A stretch of DNA of 31,763 nt, from IMG/VR virus record IMGVR_UViG_3300009285_000438, positions 1-31,763 of that record. One strand, given 5' to 3'. Position numbers and translations under genes: made by a program. Below, one piece after another: positions 1 through 6,040 of this stretch. The notes under the pieces are model-generated. The model made no database searches. It was not told where the DNA came from and saw only the letters and a program-made list of their open reading frames with translations. Origin of the DNA: a virus. Numbering within the stretch: position 1 is the stretch's first letter; each line of letters begins with the position of its first letter.

Positions 1-341
1 CCACCAGTCCCTTTCCCTTTACGCCAGCGATTATCTACTTCCCTCCAAAAAGCCTTGATAAATGACTCTATCTCAGCGGTATCCAGATTCTCATCTTCAG
101 AGATTACCTCCACCTGTTCCTGAGCATCTTGTAGATAGCTTTTAACAGTAGTAACAAACACGAGCAAATCATTTAGAGGCACAAAAAGGGAATTAGGTAT
201 CTTCTTAGGTTTATCAGCCGTATCATAAAGTATCCGGTCAATGACATTGATTAGCTTAATATCATCATCCTGTCGGTCAGTCAGCGCTTTTTCCTCTAGT
301 TCCTTGTCCTTCATTGCTTGAAGGTAATCTATCTCAGGCAT
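1..341 (-). CDS. Hypothetical phage protein, 3' end beyond the left edge
   Basis: This frame starts at an ATG whose first bases overlap the stop of the neighbouring gene (ATGCCTGA, 8 nt overlap), so translation is probably coupled. It stays open for about 113 residues to the window edge. The product begins MPEIDYLQAMKDKELEEKAL and is highly charged. A hydrophobic stretch near residue 55 (LFVPLNDLLVFVTTV) looks amphipathic rather than membrane-spanning, and an acidic segment near residue 80 is followed by an IESFIKAFWREVDNRW segment. I recognise no family. It is the last visible gene of the leftward early operon. Because it is cut by the edge, length and function cannot be judged. Confidence 0.6.
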   Translation of the reverse strand, partial: MPEIDYLQAMKDKELEEKALTDRQDDDIKLINVIDRILYDTADKPKKIPNSLFVPLNDLLVFVTTVKSYLQDAQEQVEVISEDENLDTAEIESFIKAFWREVDNRWRKGKGTG

Positions 342-720
342 CTATCCAATCCATCCCATTCCATATTTTCCCTGCCTTCTCCTTCATCACAAAGGCAAGC
401 CAGAGTTGCTCCATTGAAGCACAGTATCTTGTATCATTAAACCGCACAATCTCCCTGAGCATAAAAGCGTTCTGAGCTTCAGGTGTAGTGGCTTCAAAAA
501 ACGGCTCTCTGTTAGATTGGTATTCCCTATACATCTCCTGCAACTGGTCTTGGCGGGGAAGCCAGATATACCCAGACCAACTAAAATAAACGGGGACTTC
601 TTTAATGTGGAAAATCTGTACCTTCCCATTATGGAAAACAACGTCACCATCTTGGGGGATATAATTGTCTTGTATCTCCTCCGCCTTCTCACACATCTTA
701 TAGAGTTCAGTTGTGTCCAT
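334..720 (-). CDS. Hypothetical phage early protein, 128 aa
   Basis: The product starts MDTTELYKMCEKAEEIQ. An AGGGAG ribosome-binding site lies about five bases before the ATG, and the gene follows the upstream stop by one base. It is rich in aromatic residues (FSWSGYIWLPRQDQL near residues 46-60) and ends with WNGMDWIDA, a compact globular composition without signal peptide or membrane segment. The N-terminal part resembles small phage proteins of unknown function. No catalytic motif is visible. A second frame on the same strand (387-767) overlaps it but has arginine-rich, low-complexity composition typical of a shadow. Confidence 0.75.
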   Translation of the reverse strand: MDTTELYKMCEKAEEIQDNYIPQDGDVVFHNGKVQIFHIKEVPVYFSWSGYIWLPRQDQLQEMYREYQSNREPFFEATTPEAQNAFMLREIVRFNDTRYCASMEQLWLAFVMKEKAGKIWNGMDWIDA

Positions 721-721
721 G

Positions 722-1015
722 TTATCTCCCTCTCTCCTTTATCGCCGCGGCGCATTCGTTGCAGCAATACACGGCGTAAGTCTTCCGGTCCTGGTGAATG
801 ACGGCAATGCCGGCCGTCTTCTTGTCAATGATAGTCTTCAGGCAGAACGGGCAAGGGCGCGCCTTGTGTCCTACGTCAGCCTTGAGCTGTGCCGCAATGG
901 CCTTATTCATCCACTGGCCGATGTTGAGGCGCTGGCGCTTGGCGTAGACCTTGACGGCCCGGTAAAGTGTCGGGTTGAGGTTGCGAATCAGGGTACGCTG
1001 GTCGAGTTTAGTCAT
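722..1015 (-). CDS. Ribbon-helix-helix-like protein fused to a zinc ribbon, 97 aa
   Basis: The start chosen is the ATG at 1015, which has an AAAGGAG site at proper spacing and overlaps the upstream stop by 8 nt (ATGACTAA); upstream in-frame ATGs lack such a site. Residues 7-45 (RTLIRNLNPTLYRAVKVYA, then NIGQWMNKAIA) have the pattern of a ribbon-helix-helix DNA-binding fold of the Arc/CopG class. Residues 55-88 carry CPFC and CCNEC, a four-cysteine zinc site. The combination suggests a small DNA-binding regulator encoded in the early operon. The fold is assigned by pattern only; an Arc-like repressor or an antitoxin-like protein are both possible. Confidence 0.72.
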   Translation of the reverse strand: MTKLDQRTLIRNLNPTLYRAVKVYAKRQRLNIGQWMNKAIAAQLKADVGHKARPCPFCLKTIIDKKTAGIAVIHQDRKTYAVYCCNECAAAIKERGR

Positions 1016-1268
1016 GGTTAGACTCCTTTTCATCGGGGATAAAGACGAAAAACCCCCTAACATTGCCCAACAAGGGGAAACCGATATTTGCTATATCATC
1101 TTCGTTTATATAGCAAGGGTGTTCTTCCCTCAACGCCTTCAGCATCGCATCTGCGCCAGCTTCAACAAGTTTCCTCTCTTTTTCCTCGGTAGTCTCAGTA
1201 GTTAATTCCTGATAGACACCAATTACAATAGATTCTGCGTCCCAATCTTTAGACCTCCACTTACTCAT
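1008..1268 (-). CDS. Hypothetical phage protein, 86 aa
   Basis: This is a small acidic protein beginning MSKWRSKDWDAESIVIGVYQ. Its ATG overlaps the upstream stop by 8 nt (ATGAGTAA) and an AAGGAG sits about ten bases upstream. The middle (TEEKERKLVEAGADAMLKAL) is predicted helical, and the C-terminal half (GFPLLGNVRGFFVFIPDE) looks like beta structure. No family is recognised. It belongs to the leftward chain of translationally coupled small genes. Confidence 0.7.
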   Translation of the reverse strand: MSKWRSKDWDAESIVIGVYQELTTETTEEKERKLVEAGADAMLKALREEHPCYINEDDIANIGFPLLGNVRGFFVFIPDEKESNHD

Positions 1269-1572
1269 TTACTTTTTTCTCCTTTCCCAGCATCTCTTCT
1301 TTGTAGCAGGTGTAGAAACTCATGTCCGGCTGTTTCTGTGGGCAGTGGTGCTCCTCGTGTAGTTGTTCTCGCCAGGCGACAATGTCGGCGCCACAGGTCG
1401 GGCACTCAAGCCCCAGCAGGATCCTGGTATGCCGGCTCCAAGTCCGCATTGTCGTCTCGTGTCGCTTCTCCAGCAGGACAATTTTTCCTGCGTACTCCGC
1501 GACTTTGGAGCGCAGGGCTTCGAGTTCGGTCTGTGTCTCAGGCGGTACTCGTTTCCAGAATTTCAGTTTCAT
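1261..1572 (-). CDS. Coiled-coil protein with a Cys/His zinc site, 103 aa
   Basis: The product begins MKLKFWKRVPPETQTELEAL. Residues 14-45 form a heptad-like helix likely to make a coiled coil. Residues 57-60 are CPTC, and residues 72-77 contain HEEHHC, giving a plausible CCHC or CCHH zinc site. A GGGGAG ribosome-binding site precedes the ATG, which follows the upstream stop by one base. The architecture suggests a small oligomeric adaptor or regulator, but no named family is recognised. Confidence 0.7.
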   Translation of the reverse strand: MKLKFWKRVPPETQTELEALRSKVAEYAGKIVLLEKRHETTMRTWSRHTRILLGLECPTCGADIVAWREQLHEEHHCPQKQPDMSFYTCYKEEMLGKEKKVNE

Positions 1573-1573
1573 T

Positions 1574-1774
1574 TTATCTCCCCTTTCTCAGCCTTGCCAA
1601 CGCTCTGGTCAAGTCCATACTGGCACGTTTACAGGCGGCAGACTTTACGCTATATTGCGGTGCGTGATACCACGTCTGTTCAGGGTATTTCTTGAAAGAC
1701 TGCTCAAGCTCTTTTGCCTTTTCTAAAAACCTTTTTGCCTCAGCTATGGCAGTCTGTAATCCTTCGTATGTCAT
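1574..1774 (-). CDS. Small helical phage protein, 66 aa
   Basis: The start at 1774 (MTYEGLQTAIAEAKRFLEK) is preferred over an upstream in-frame ATG because it has GAAAGGAG six bases before it and does not run deep into the preceding gene. The protein is almost entirely helical and basic: a helix rich in Ala, Glu and Lys (residues 5-25), a short aromatic linker (YPEQTWYHAPQY) and a second basic helix ending LRKGR. No motif assigns a function. Confidence 0.68.
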   Translation of the reverse strand: MTYEGLQTAIAEAKRFLEKAKELEQSFKKYPEQTWYHAPQYSVKSAACKRASMDLTRALARLRKGR

Positions 1775-1784
1775 AGTTCTCCTT

Positions 1785-2024
1785 TCAGAATTCCGAATCG
1801 GGATTAGTGTAAACATATCCTTTGCGTCTGAAACAGTTAAGAACCTTGATTGGTTTTTGTTTCCATGGCGGCACTTGGTTGATGCCTACTTCCTTCCGCA
1901 GAACCAACTTAGCTTCGTCTAGATTCCAGCATTCTTTGACGCCATATGGATTGTTGCCATTATAGAAGTCCTCTTCACAAGTAGAGCAATGCTTTAGCTT
2001 CTTTTCCTTACTTAACTTTGGCAT
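1785..2024 (-). CDS. Small four-cysteine phage protein, 79 aa
   Basis: The ATG at 2024 has AAAGGAG at good spacing and overlaps the upstream gene by 13 nt. The protein has CSTC at residues 13-16, a lone Cys at 32 followed by WNLDEAKLVLRK, a QVPPWKQKPIKVL stretch and Cys 64 followed by FRRKG. From memory this layout (C-x2-C, CWN, PPW, CFxxKG) recurs in small phage hypothetical proteins, probably a zinc-bound mini-fold. I know no function. Spacing and overlaps place it firmly in the leftward operon. Confidence 0.72.
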   Translation of the reverse strand: MPKLSKEKKLKHCSTCEEDFYNGNNPYGVKECWNLDEAKLVLRKEVGINQVPPWKQKPIKVLNCFRRKGYVYTNPDSEF

Positions 2025-2200
2025 TTCTTGGCTCCTTTCAGTTCCTTGTGATTTTCCCTTAACTTGTCCAGGTGGGCCCGGGCGATAGCGCATTCCGCTA
2101 GTGCCTCGTTGCATTTCTTGAGTGACAGCCAGGACTGCACCTGCGCCACTTTGCAGTATTTGACCATTTCTTTCATCAGGATGTCCATGGGCTCTATCAT
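2012..2200 (-). CDS. Small helical phage protein, 62 aa
   Basis: The product begins MIEPMDILMKEMVKYCK and is predicted to be a two-helix protein (residues 5-18 and 25-55) with a basic C-terminus ending KKCQS. Its ATG overlaps the stop of a tiny upstream gene in the classic ATGA arrangement, and a GGAG lies about ten bases upstream. The downstream Shine-Dalgarno is inside its last codons, so the two are coupled. No family is recognised. Confidence 0.65.
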   Translation of the reverse strand: MIEPMDILMKEMVKYCKVAQVQSWLSLKKCNEALAECAIARAHLDKLRENHKELKGAKKCQS

Positions 2201-2304
2201 TTCTTTAGTTCTCCGATGGTGACATTCGGGAATGCCCGGGCGATGCTTCTCAGGTACATAAAGACCTGACGGGACCTTCCTGAGAGACGGATAACTGGCT
2301 TCAT
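2197..2304 (-). CDS. Putative 35-residue basic peptide
   Basis: This short frame reads MKPVIRLSGRSRQVFMYLRS, then IARAFPNVTIGELKK. It is supported by an AGGAGG about ten bases before the ATG and by a 4-nt ATGA overlap with the next gene. It fills what would otherwise be an unexplained gap in a tightly packed operon. The peptide is basic and could form one helix followed by a short strand. It is too short for family assignment, and the long Shine-Dalgarno spacing lowers confidence. Confidence 0.45.
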   Translation of the reverse strand: MKPVIRLSGRSRQVFMYLRSIARAFPNVTIGELKK

Positions 2305-2361
2305 TTGTTCATTCCCTCCTATACCGACTCTGCGTGGTTCAGATGCGCAGCCCCTGTGACT

Positions 2362-2742
2362 TTAATGCAATATTTCCAGGATTTGGTGAGTGCGAACACG
2401 CTGTTTTCCCGTGATTAGATCAGCAATCTGAGCTAATTTGGTTGCAGCATATTTATATTCGGCGTCCATTTGCGCCCGCGCCTCCGCCATACTGATAGGC
2501 ACAGCGAATAGAACACTCTCGGGATCGCCCTGCCGGACCTTCGTTTGCCCAATTCTAATTGCGTTGTCAGGTACGGTCTCCGTACCCCAGAATGAACAGG
2601 CAACCCGATACCCAAATGGGCATTGCTCCTGTGCTCGTTTTACGGAATCAAACGGGCTGACCATAAAATCGTTCACGTACGGTAATCCCAGTTTCTGTAG
2701 TTGCTCCGGGTTGGAAAATTTGGGGAAGTCCTGCCATTTCAT
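2362..2742 (-). CDS. Hypothetical phage protein, 126 aa
   Basis: The start at 2742 (MKWQDFPKFSNPEQLQKLG) is chosen because GGAG lies seven bases upstream; the in-frame extension to 2817 is arginine-rich and lacks a site. The protein mixes beta-prone segments (VACSFWGTETVPDN, ESVLFAVPISMAEAR) with a C-terminal helix (AQMDAEYKYAATKLAQIADL) and ends in a basic HQILEILH tail. It is soluble. I recognise no family. Confidence 0.68.
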   Translation of the reverse strand: MKWQDFPKFSNPEQLQKLGLPYVNDFMVSPFDSVKRAQEQCPFGYRVACSFWGTETVPDNAIRIGQTKVRQGDPESVLFAVPISMAEARAQMDAEYKYAATKLAQIADLITGKQRVRTHQILEILH

Positions 2743-2794
2743 TTTGTATCTCCGACTGGGAACATCACGGCTCTCGCTCGCTGTCTCTCCCAGC

Positions 2795-2869
2795 CTATAG
2801 CGGTTGCCTCTCCGCATATTTGCTCTTATGCAAGGGGCTTCCGCAATCGGGGCAATTTAATCGTTTCAT
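2795..2869 (-). CDS. Possible 24-residue zinc-knuckle peptide
   Basis: A very short frame encodes MKRLNCPDCGSPLHKSKYAE plus four residues. CPDCG followed by a histidine is typical of half a zinc ribbon. The upstream AGAGG is weak. It could be a real microprotein, a decayed zinc ribbon, or chance. It is listed because it lies in a gap within a densely packed operon and fits the zinc-ribbon theme of the window. Confidence 0.3.
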   Translation of the reverse strand: MKRLNCPDCGSPLHKSKYAERQPL

Positions 2870-2887
2870 TTTCTTAGCCTCTTCAGT

Positions 2888-2923
2888 CCCGACTATCTAT
2901 CGGGAGACGCCCTATGCGGGCGT
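2888..2923 (-). other. Two tandem hairpins just after the stop of the 59-aa gene
   Basis: In leftward transcripts, two stem-loops follow the stop at 2930: ACGCCC/GGGCGT (2907-2923, 5-nt loop) and CCCGA/TCGGG (2888-2904, 7-nt loop). Neither is followed by a run of U, so they are unlikely to be an intrinsic terminator. They may stabilise or process the mRNA between the 59-aa gene and downstream genes, or attenuate it. Confidence 0.4.
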
Positions 2924-2929
2924 TTCGGC

Positions 2930-3109
2930 TTACTGCGGCTCTGGTACAACCGCATATTCCGTGTTTCCGTAATGATAATTAACTGTGATTTTTGTAGCAC
3001 CGATATTGAAGAAGGCCTTGAGTGTATCATCAAGCTGATCATCACTCGTGATTCTCTGTGTCAAGGGAGTTCCATCTTTTCGGCTTTGAATTACTGAGAT
3101 TGTTTTCAT
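2930..3109 (-). CDS. Small phage protein, 59 aa
   Basis: This frame begins MKTISVIQSRKDGTPLTQRI and ends YGNTEYAVVPEPQ. GGGGAGGAA lies just upstream of the ATG. Alternating hydrophobic residues (KITVNYHYGNTEYAVV) suggest a small beta sheet with one helix (DDQLDDTLKAFFN). It fills the gap between two longer genes in the leftward operon. No family is recognised. Confidence 0.6.
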   Translation of the reverse strand: MKTISVIQSRKDGTPLTQRITSDDQLDDTLKAFFNIGATKITVNYHYGNTEYAVVPEPQ

Positions 3110-3148
3110 TTTCTTTTCCTCCCCTTTTTATTTCCCTATTTACCGCTA

Positions 3149-3442
3149 TTATGAGTTGAGGTCAGCCAGGGTATAGGTGCCGTCCTTGATTTTGCGCTCT
3201 GTTTCCTTCTTGGTCTCGCCCAGGAAGATATTGCGATACTTGCCCGTAGTTTTGGAGTAGTCCCATTTGTCTTTATCAAGATAAATCTCACCATCCACCC
3301 GCTTGGCAATCACTGAGTTATAAGACTGGAATACCTCAATATTCTGTGATGTGTTCTCCTGGAAATCGCTAATAATAAATTGGTTTGGTATCGCTCTCCC
3401 CTCACTTCCCCACCTATTACTGGTCATGTTCTGGACTTTCAT
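3149..3442 (-). CDS. Phage protein, probably a DUF8033-like family member, 97 aa
   Basis: The start at 3442 (MKVQNMTSNRWGSEGRAIPN) has AAAGGA seven bases upstream, better than the in-frame ATG at 3469. The C-terminal half contains QSYNSVIAKR, YLDKDKWDYSKTTGKYRN and FLGETKKETERKI. From memory this matches a small phage family in which a Tyr/Ser-rich core is followed by an FLxETKKE signature (DUF8033); I could not check it. It is the first gene of the leftward early operon, 77 nt downstream of the -10 of a strong promoter. No biochemical function is known to me. Confidence 0.7.
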   Translation of the reverse strand: MKVQNMTSNRWGSEGRAIPNQFIISDFQENTSQNIEVFQSYNSVIAKRVDGEIYLDKDKWDYSKTTGKYRNIFLGETKKETERKIKDGTYTLADLNS

Positions 3443-3525
3443 TTTGTCCTTTCCTTTTTGACCGCTCAACCTGCCACTTGTTTGGTCAGGATTTACGAGC
3501 TATGATGTTTTTGATTTCACCCACT

Positions 3526-3554
3526 ATCATAAACTGTTTATCTCAATCTGTCAA
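3526..3554 (-). promoter_or_regulatory. Near-consensus promoter of the leftward early operon
   Basis: On the minus strand, TTGACA (3549-3554) and TATGAT (3526-3531) are separated by 17 bases, an almost perfect sigma-70-type promoter. Transcription would start near 3519 and run into the gene at 3442. The TGAGGCTA repeats at 3574-3628 lie just upstream of the -35, a position suited to an activator or to a repressor shared with the rightward promoter at 3690. Confidence 0.8.
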
Positions 3555-3573
3555 CCATTTTAGCGGGCATATC

Positions 3574-3628
3574 TGAGGCTAGAAAAATAAATATTGAGGC
3601 TAAAACGTCAGCCACATATTTGAGGCTA
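3574..3628 (+). repeat. Three direct copies of TGAGGCTA, candidate operators
   Basis: TGAGGCTA occurs at 3574-3581, 3595-3602 and 3621-3628, spaced 21 and 26 bases start to start, roughly two helical turns. They sit between the leftward promoter (3526-3554) and a rightward promoter (3690-3718). An inverted copy (TTAGCCTCA) recurs at 6275-6283 between the terminase genes. The layout suggests binding sites for a phage regulator, possibly one of the small DNA-binding proteins of the left operon. Confidence 0.5.
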
Positions 3629-3689
3629 ACAGACAGATTACATAACAAAGATAAAGTTCCGCAGTCCACGCTCAAAATGCGGGAATCTA

Positions 3690-3718
3690 TTGACAAGCTC
3701 ACGATTGTATGCTATTGT
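3690..3718 (+). promoter_or_regulatory. Rightward promoter overlapped by a TTGACAA/TTGTCAA dyad
   Basis: TTGACA (3690-3695) and TATTGT (3713-3718) are spaced by 17 bases. The promoter is bracketed by an inverted repeat, TTGACAA (3690-3696) and TTGTCAA (3716-3722), so a dimeric repressor could bind across it. A transcript would begin near 3725 and meet a strong hairpin terminator within about 45 bases. The downstream DNA is antisense to the replication gene at 3823-4482. It may drive a very short RNA or serve as a regulated antisense promoter. Confidence 0.5.
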
Positions 3719-3727
3719 CAACGGCGA

Positions 3728-3770
3728 AAGGTGGACTTGTCCCTGAGAGGGTAGGCCACCTTCTTTTTAT
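3728..3770 (+). terminator. Intrinsic terminator, possibly bidirectional
   Basis: AAGGTGG (3728-3734) pairs with CCACCTT (3756-3762), enclosing a smaller CCCT/AGGG hairpin, and CTTTTTATT follows on the plus strand. On the minus strand the same stem is preceded by AATAAAAAG and followed by TCGCC, so it may also stop leftward transcripts from the replication operon before they enter the early operon. Rightward termination is better supported because of the T run. Confidence 0.65.
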
Positions 3771-3822
3771 TCCCTTCTCCTTTCTAAGTGGCCGGGGTCT
3801 CGCCAGCTCCGGCCGCGCCTAA

Positions 3823-4482
3823 TTAGATTGGTGTCCCGTCAGGGTGGAATAGCGGCTTGCCGACTCCGGCCCCGTAGGGCGTGGCAGCCTGAGGGATTTT
3901 CCGCGGCGGCTTGTTCTGGTACTTCCCGGCGCGGTCCAGCCAGTTACGAAGGGCGCGCTTGGGGTCTTTGAGCTTGCGGGTTTTCCAGTAATCGCGGAAG
4001 AGCACAAGTTCTTTATCTAGGTTGAGATGGGGATAAAACGGGCGTAGCTCTTCGGTGAAGTCTAGAAAGTCGGGGGATGTCAATTTGGAACTAGCGTTGA
4101 CATCCTTTTTGACAGTACGTCTTTGCTCTGCGGACTTCTTGCCGGCCAGGCTAGCCTTTTCGCGGATGTCATCGAGGACGGACATATCCCTGAGAAGTCT
4201 ATCACTACAAAAGCGGTCGCTGGCTTTCTTGAATAAACCAAAGCGTAGACAATCATCAATGAACGCCTTGACTTCCTCCGGCTTGCAAAGCATGTCCTCT
4301 GAAAAACCTTCAAAGGACAGGTCGCCGTAGGGTAGTGTATAGTCTGATTCGTTACGCAGAGCCTCAATTAGATACCAATACCAGCCGATTCCTTTCCAGC
4401 CGTACTTACGCCGGATTGCTTTTACCTTGATGTCCGAGGAGGCGTTAGAATCGTGCTTGAAATAATAAGATGTTTTTATCAC
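3823..4482 (-). CDS. Phage replication protein with Lin1244/Lin1753-type (DUF4373) N-terminal domain
   Basis: The 219-aa product starts at a GTG that overlaps the upstream stop in a GTGA arrangement. Residues 5-50 (YYFKHDSNASSDIKVKAIR, then KYGWKGIGWYWYLIEALR) match the N-terminal domain of phage Lin1244/Lin1753-like proteins, related to DnaD-type replication initiators. An acidic, helical middle and a basic C-terminal segment (YWKTRKLKDPKRALRNWLDR) suited to DNA binding follow. In that family the proteins act in replication initiation or helicase loading; that role here is inferred. It lies next to the 11-bp repeat array at 4747, which would suit an initiator and its origin. Confidence 0.82.
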   Translation of the reverse strand: MIKTSYYFKHDSNASSDIKVKAIRRKYGWKGIGWYWYLIEALRNESDYTLPYGDLSFEGFSEDMLCKPEEVKAFIDDCLRFGLFKKASDRFCSDRLLRDMSVLDDIREKASLAGKKSAEQRRTVKKDVNASSKLTSPDFLDFTEELRPFYPHLNLDKELVLFRDYWKTRKLKDPKRALRNWLDRAGKYQNKPPRKIPQAATPYGAGVGKPLFHPDGTPI

Positions 4483-4667
4483 TTCTGCGCCTCGCCACGG
4501 GCCTCGTGAAGTTGTTTCCGGAACTCAGGCATTGTTTTAGCTCCGACCGGGCGGTCCCAGTAGGCAGACCGACACTTTGGGCAGGTGACCGGCAACGCCG
4601 GTTTTCTGGGATACCACTGGTGGCCGCAACGCAAGCACTTGAATTTGTGCAGGGTTATTTCTTTCAT
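4479..4667 (-). CDS. Zinc-ribbon protein, 62 aa
   Basis: The product begins MKEITLHKFKCLRCGHQWYP. CLRC at residues 11-14 and CPKC at 29-32 form a rubredoxin-like zinc ribbon, followed by AYWDRP and a basic C-terminal helix. GGGAGG lies four bases before the ATG. It is the first gene after a strong leftward promoter and is coupled to the replication gene, so a role as replication accessory or transcriptional regulator is reasonable but unproven. Confidence 0.8.
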   Translation of the reverse strand: MKEITLHKFKCLRCGHQWYPRKPALPVTCPKCRSAYWDRPVGAKTMPEFRKQLHEARGEAQK

Positions 4668-4688
4668 ACATTTACCTCCCTGTGTATG

Positions 4689-4717
4689 TGTATATCATAT
4701 CCGTAAACGGTTGTCAA
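4689..4717 (-). promoter_or_regulatory. Consensus promoter of the leftward replication operon
   Basis: On the minus strand, TTGACA (4712-4717) is followed after 17 bases by TATACA (4689-4694). Transcription would begin near 4682, giving a leader of roughly 15 bases before the zinc-ribbon gene at 4667. The promoter sits about 30 bases from the 11-bp repeat array. Confidence 0.82.
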
Positions 4718-4746
4718 TACCCTGTTGTTAATTGTACGTGATTACC

Positions 4747-4834
4747 AACGTCTGTTCAGCGTCTGTTCAACGTCTGTTCAGCGTCTGTTCAGCGTCCGTT
4801 CAACGTCTGTTCAGCGTCCGTTCAACCCGTGTTC
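4747..4834 (+). repeat. Eight tandem 11-bp repeats, candidate origin iterons or packaging/control site
   Basis: The unit ARCGTCYGTTC is repeated eight times without gaps from 4747 to 4834; the first seven copies differ only at two positions and the eighth (AACCCGTGTTC) is degenerate. A period of 11 places each copy on the same helical face. The array lies in the divergent region between the replication operon and the late operon. Iterons for a replication initiator, a TerS-binding packaging site, or an operator array would all fit. A reading frame passes through it but has repetitive Ser/Arg/Val composition and is not considered coding. Confidence 0.75.
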
Positions 4835-4842
4835 AACTAACA

Positions 4843-4863
4843 GAACAGAAGTAACAGAACAGA
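4843..4863 (+). repeat. Two inverted copies of the repeat core next to an AT-rich stretch
   Basis: GAACAGA at 4843-4849 and 4857-4863 is the reverse complement of TCTGTTC, the core of the 11-bp array, now spaced by 14 bases. An AT-rich stretch (4863-4880) follows. Opposed repeat orientations beside AT-rich DNA are common at origins and in control regions. Confidence 0.55.
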
Positions 4864-4934
4864 TTTATCATAACAGAATATCCCCTTTATCCCCTTACCC
4901 GCCCCGGACTGCTGGAAACAGGGAGCCGATTAAA

Positions 4935-5081
4935 ATGAGTGGAACGCTAACCGAATCTGAGCTGGCCGAAGTGATAGGCCTCTCTGTCTATTCCCTCGTG
5001 TTTGAGGTCACAACCTACAGCCACGGCCTTGAGTCCGCCTGGTGCGCGGTCATTACCTGCGCCAGATGGACGTTGAATTAA
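4935..5081 (+). CDS. Hypothetical small protein, 48 aa
   Basis: The frame from the ATG at 4935 begins MSGTLTESELAEVIGLSVYS and has a GGGAG site ten bases upstream. The segment before this ATG in the same frame is translated repeat DNA and is excluded. The protein has an acidic N-terminus and a hydrophobic, cysteine-containing C-terminus (SAWCAVITCARWTLN) but no clear membrane helix. It would be the first gene of the rightward late operon. No family is recognised. Confidence 0.45.
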   Translation: MSGTLTESELAEVIGLSVYSLVFEVTTYSHGLESAWCAVITCARWTLN

Positions 5082-5097
5082 GGGGGAAGGAACTGTG

Positions 5098-5451
5098 ATG
5101 GAATTTAAGCCACACGGAACTGGACACACCAACGTTCAAGCTGAGTTATACCAGCAATGCAAGCAGGCTGGACTTGGTTGTTATCTTGAGTATTGCTCAA
5201 TCTGGAATGGTCAAAAGGGGCGTCGCTTTGACGCAGGGATTCACGATTCTCAGAATATTTTATCCATCATCGAGGTAAAGAACTCCTATCGTAAAACAAC
5301 CAATTATATTATGGCGCGCATTAAGAAGTGGCGAACATCCAAACAGAAGAAGAAATACGAGCAATTTAATGTGCCCGTGTTTGTTATTTACACCATAGAG
5401 CAAATCCCCAAGTTAATGGGAGTTCTTAAAACCATAGGGGGTAGGGGGTAA
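5098..5451 (+). CDS. PD-(D/E)XK-type nuclease, 117 aa
   Basis: The ATG at 5098 is preferred over the adjacent GTG at 5095 because GGAAGG lies seven bases upstream. The core pattern is RRFDAGIHD (Asp 45) followed by IIEVKNS (Glu 59, Lys 61), the D-(x)n-ExK signature of this nuclease fold, with an upstream helical Glu near residue 16. At 117 residues it is a minimal single-domain enzyme, similar in size to phage resolvase-like or VRR-type nucleases. It may act in recombination or in processing DNA for packaging, given its place just before the terminase. The exact family is not settled. Confidence 0.72.
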   Translation: MEFKPHGTGHTNVQAELYQQCKQAGLGCYLEYCSIWNGQKGRRFDAGIHDSQNILSIIEVKNSYRKTTNYIMARIKKWRTSKQKKKYEQFNVPVFVIYTIEQIPKLMGVLKTIGGRG

Positions 5452-5476
5452 GGATTAAAGAAGGTGGTATTAAGTT

Positions 5477-6040
5477 ATGACTAATCAATCAATTACAGCT
5501 CCACCGGCAAAACCCAGGACCACGGGCCGGATGAGCACACTAACACCGGCAGTCATCCAGGCGCTTTGCGACCTAGTGGCCAAGGGAAATTATAACGTCA
5601 CGGCCTGCAATATCGTGGGAGTGTCTGAGCCTTGCTTCTACGCGTGGTTGCAACACGGACAGGAGGACATCGAGGCGGGCGTGGTTAGCATGTATTCTTA
5701 TCTGTTTAAGTCAATAAAAGACGCGGAGGCTCGCGCCGAGGCTGAAATGGTCGAGCGCGTCCGGTCTGCTGCTCTGCCCGGCGAGCGTAAGCGGGTCAAG
5801 CGCACCAATGCGGACGGCGGGACTGAGGAGGAGATAACTGAGACTGGCGGCGACTGGTTGGCGGCTGCGACCTACCTTGAGCGCCGCTACCGTGAGCGCT
5901 GGGGCCGCCCGGCTCCCACCCAAGTCACCGTCAACGACAACCGCGAGGTGACCATCACCCAGGTCGAGGTGGTGTTGTCCGGTGTCCCTCAGGCCCAACA
6001 GATAGAGGCGCCGGTTGAGGGAAAGGTCATTGATGGCTGA
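5477..6040 (+). CDS. terS: Terminase small subunit
   Basis: The 187-aa product has a helix-turn-helix at about residues 30-60 (GNYNVTACNIVGVSEPCFYA followed by WLQHG), then a helical segment rich in Ala, Glu and Arg (AEARAEAEMVERVRSAA) and a variable C-terminal tail. In phage small terminases the HTH binds the packaging site, the helices oligomerise, and the tail contacts the large subunit. AAGGTGG lies about nine bases upstream. The large terminase is about 1 kb downstream, an unusually large gap for this pair, filled by small genes and a candidate structured RNA. Confidence 0.85.
   Translation: MTNQSITAPPAKPRTTGRMSTLTPAVIQALCDLVAKGNYNVTACNIVGVSEPCFYAWLQHGQEDIEAGVVSMYSYLFKSIKDAEARAEAEMVERVRSAALPGERKRVKRTNADGGTEEEITETGGDWLAAATYLERRYRERWGRPAPTQVTVNDNREVTITQVEVVLSGVPQAQQIEAPVEGKVIDG

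Noticed and set aside
4747-4834. CRISPR array
   Set aside because: Repeats are 11 bp and contiguous with no spacers, and no cas genes are present.
4725-4934. Reading frame running through the 11-bp repeats into the 48-aa gene
   Set aside because: The translation is a repetitive Ser/Val/Arg/Pro stretch produced by the DNA repeat, with no ribosome-binding site before its start. Only the part from 4935 is kept.
4947-5132. Minus-strand 61-residue frame
   Set aside because: It overlaps the 48-aa gene and the nuclease start on the opposite strand, is Pro/Gly-rich and lacks a site.
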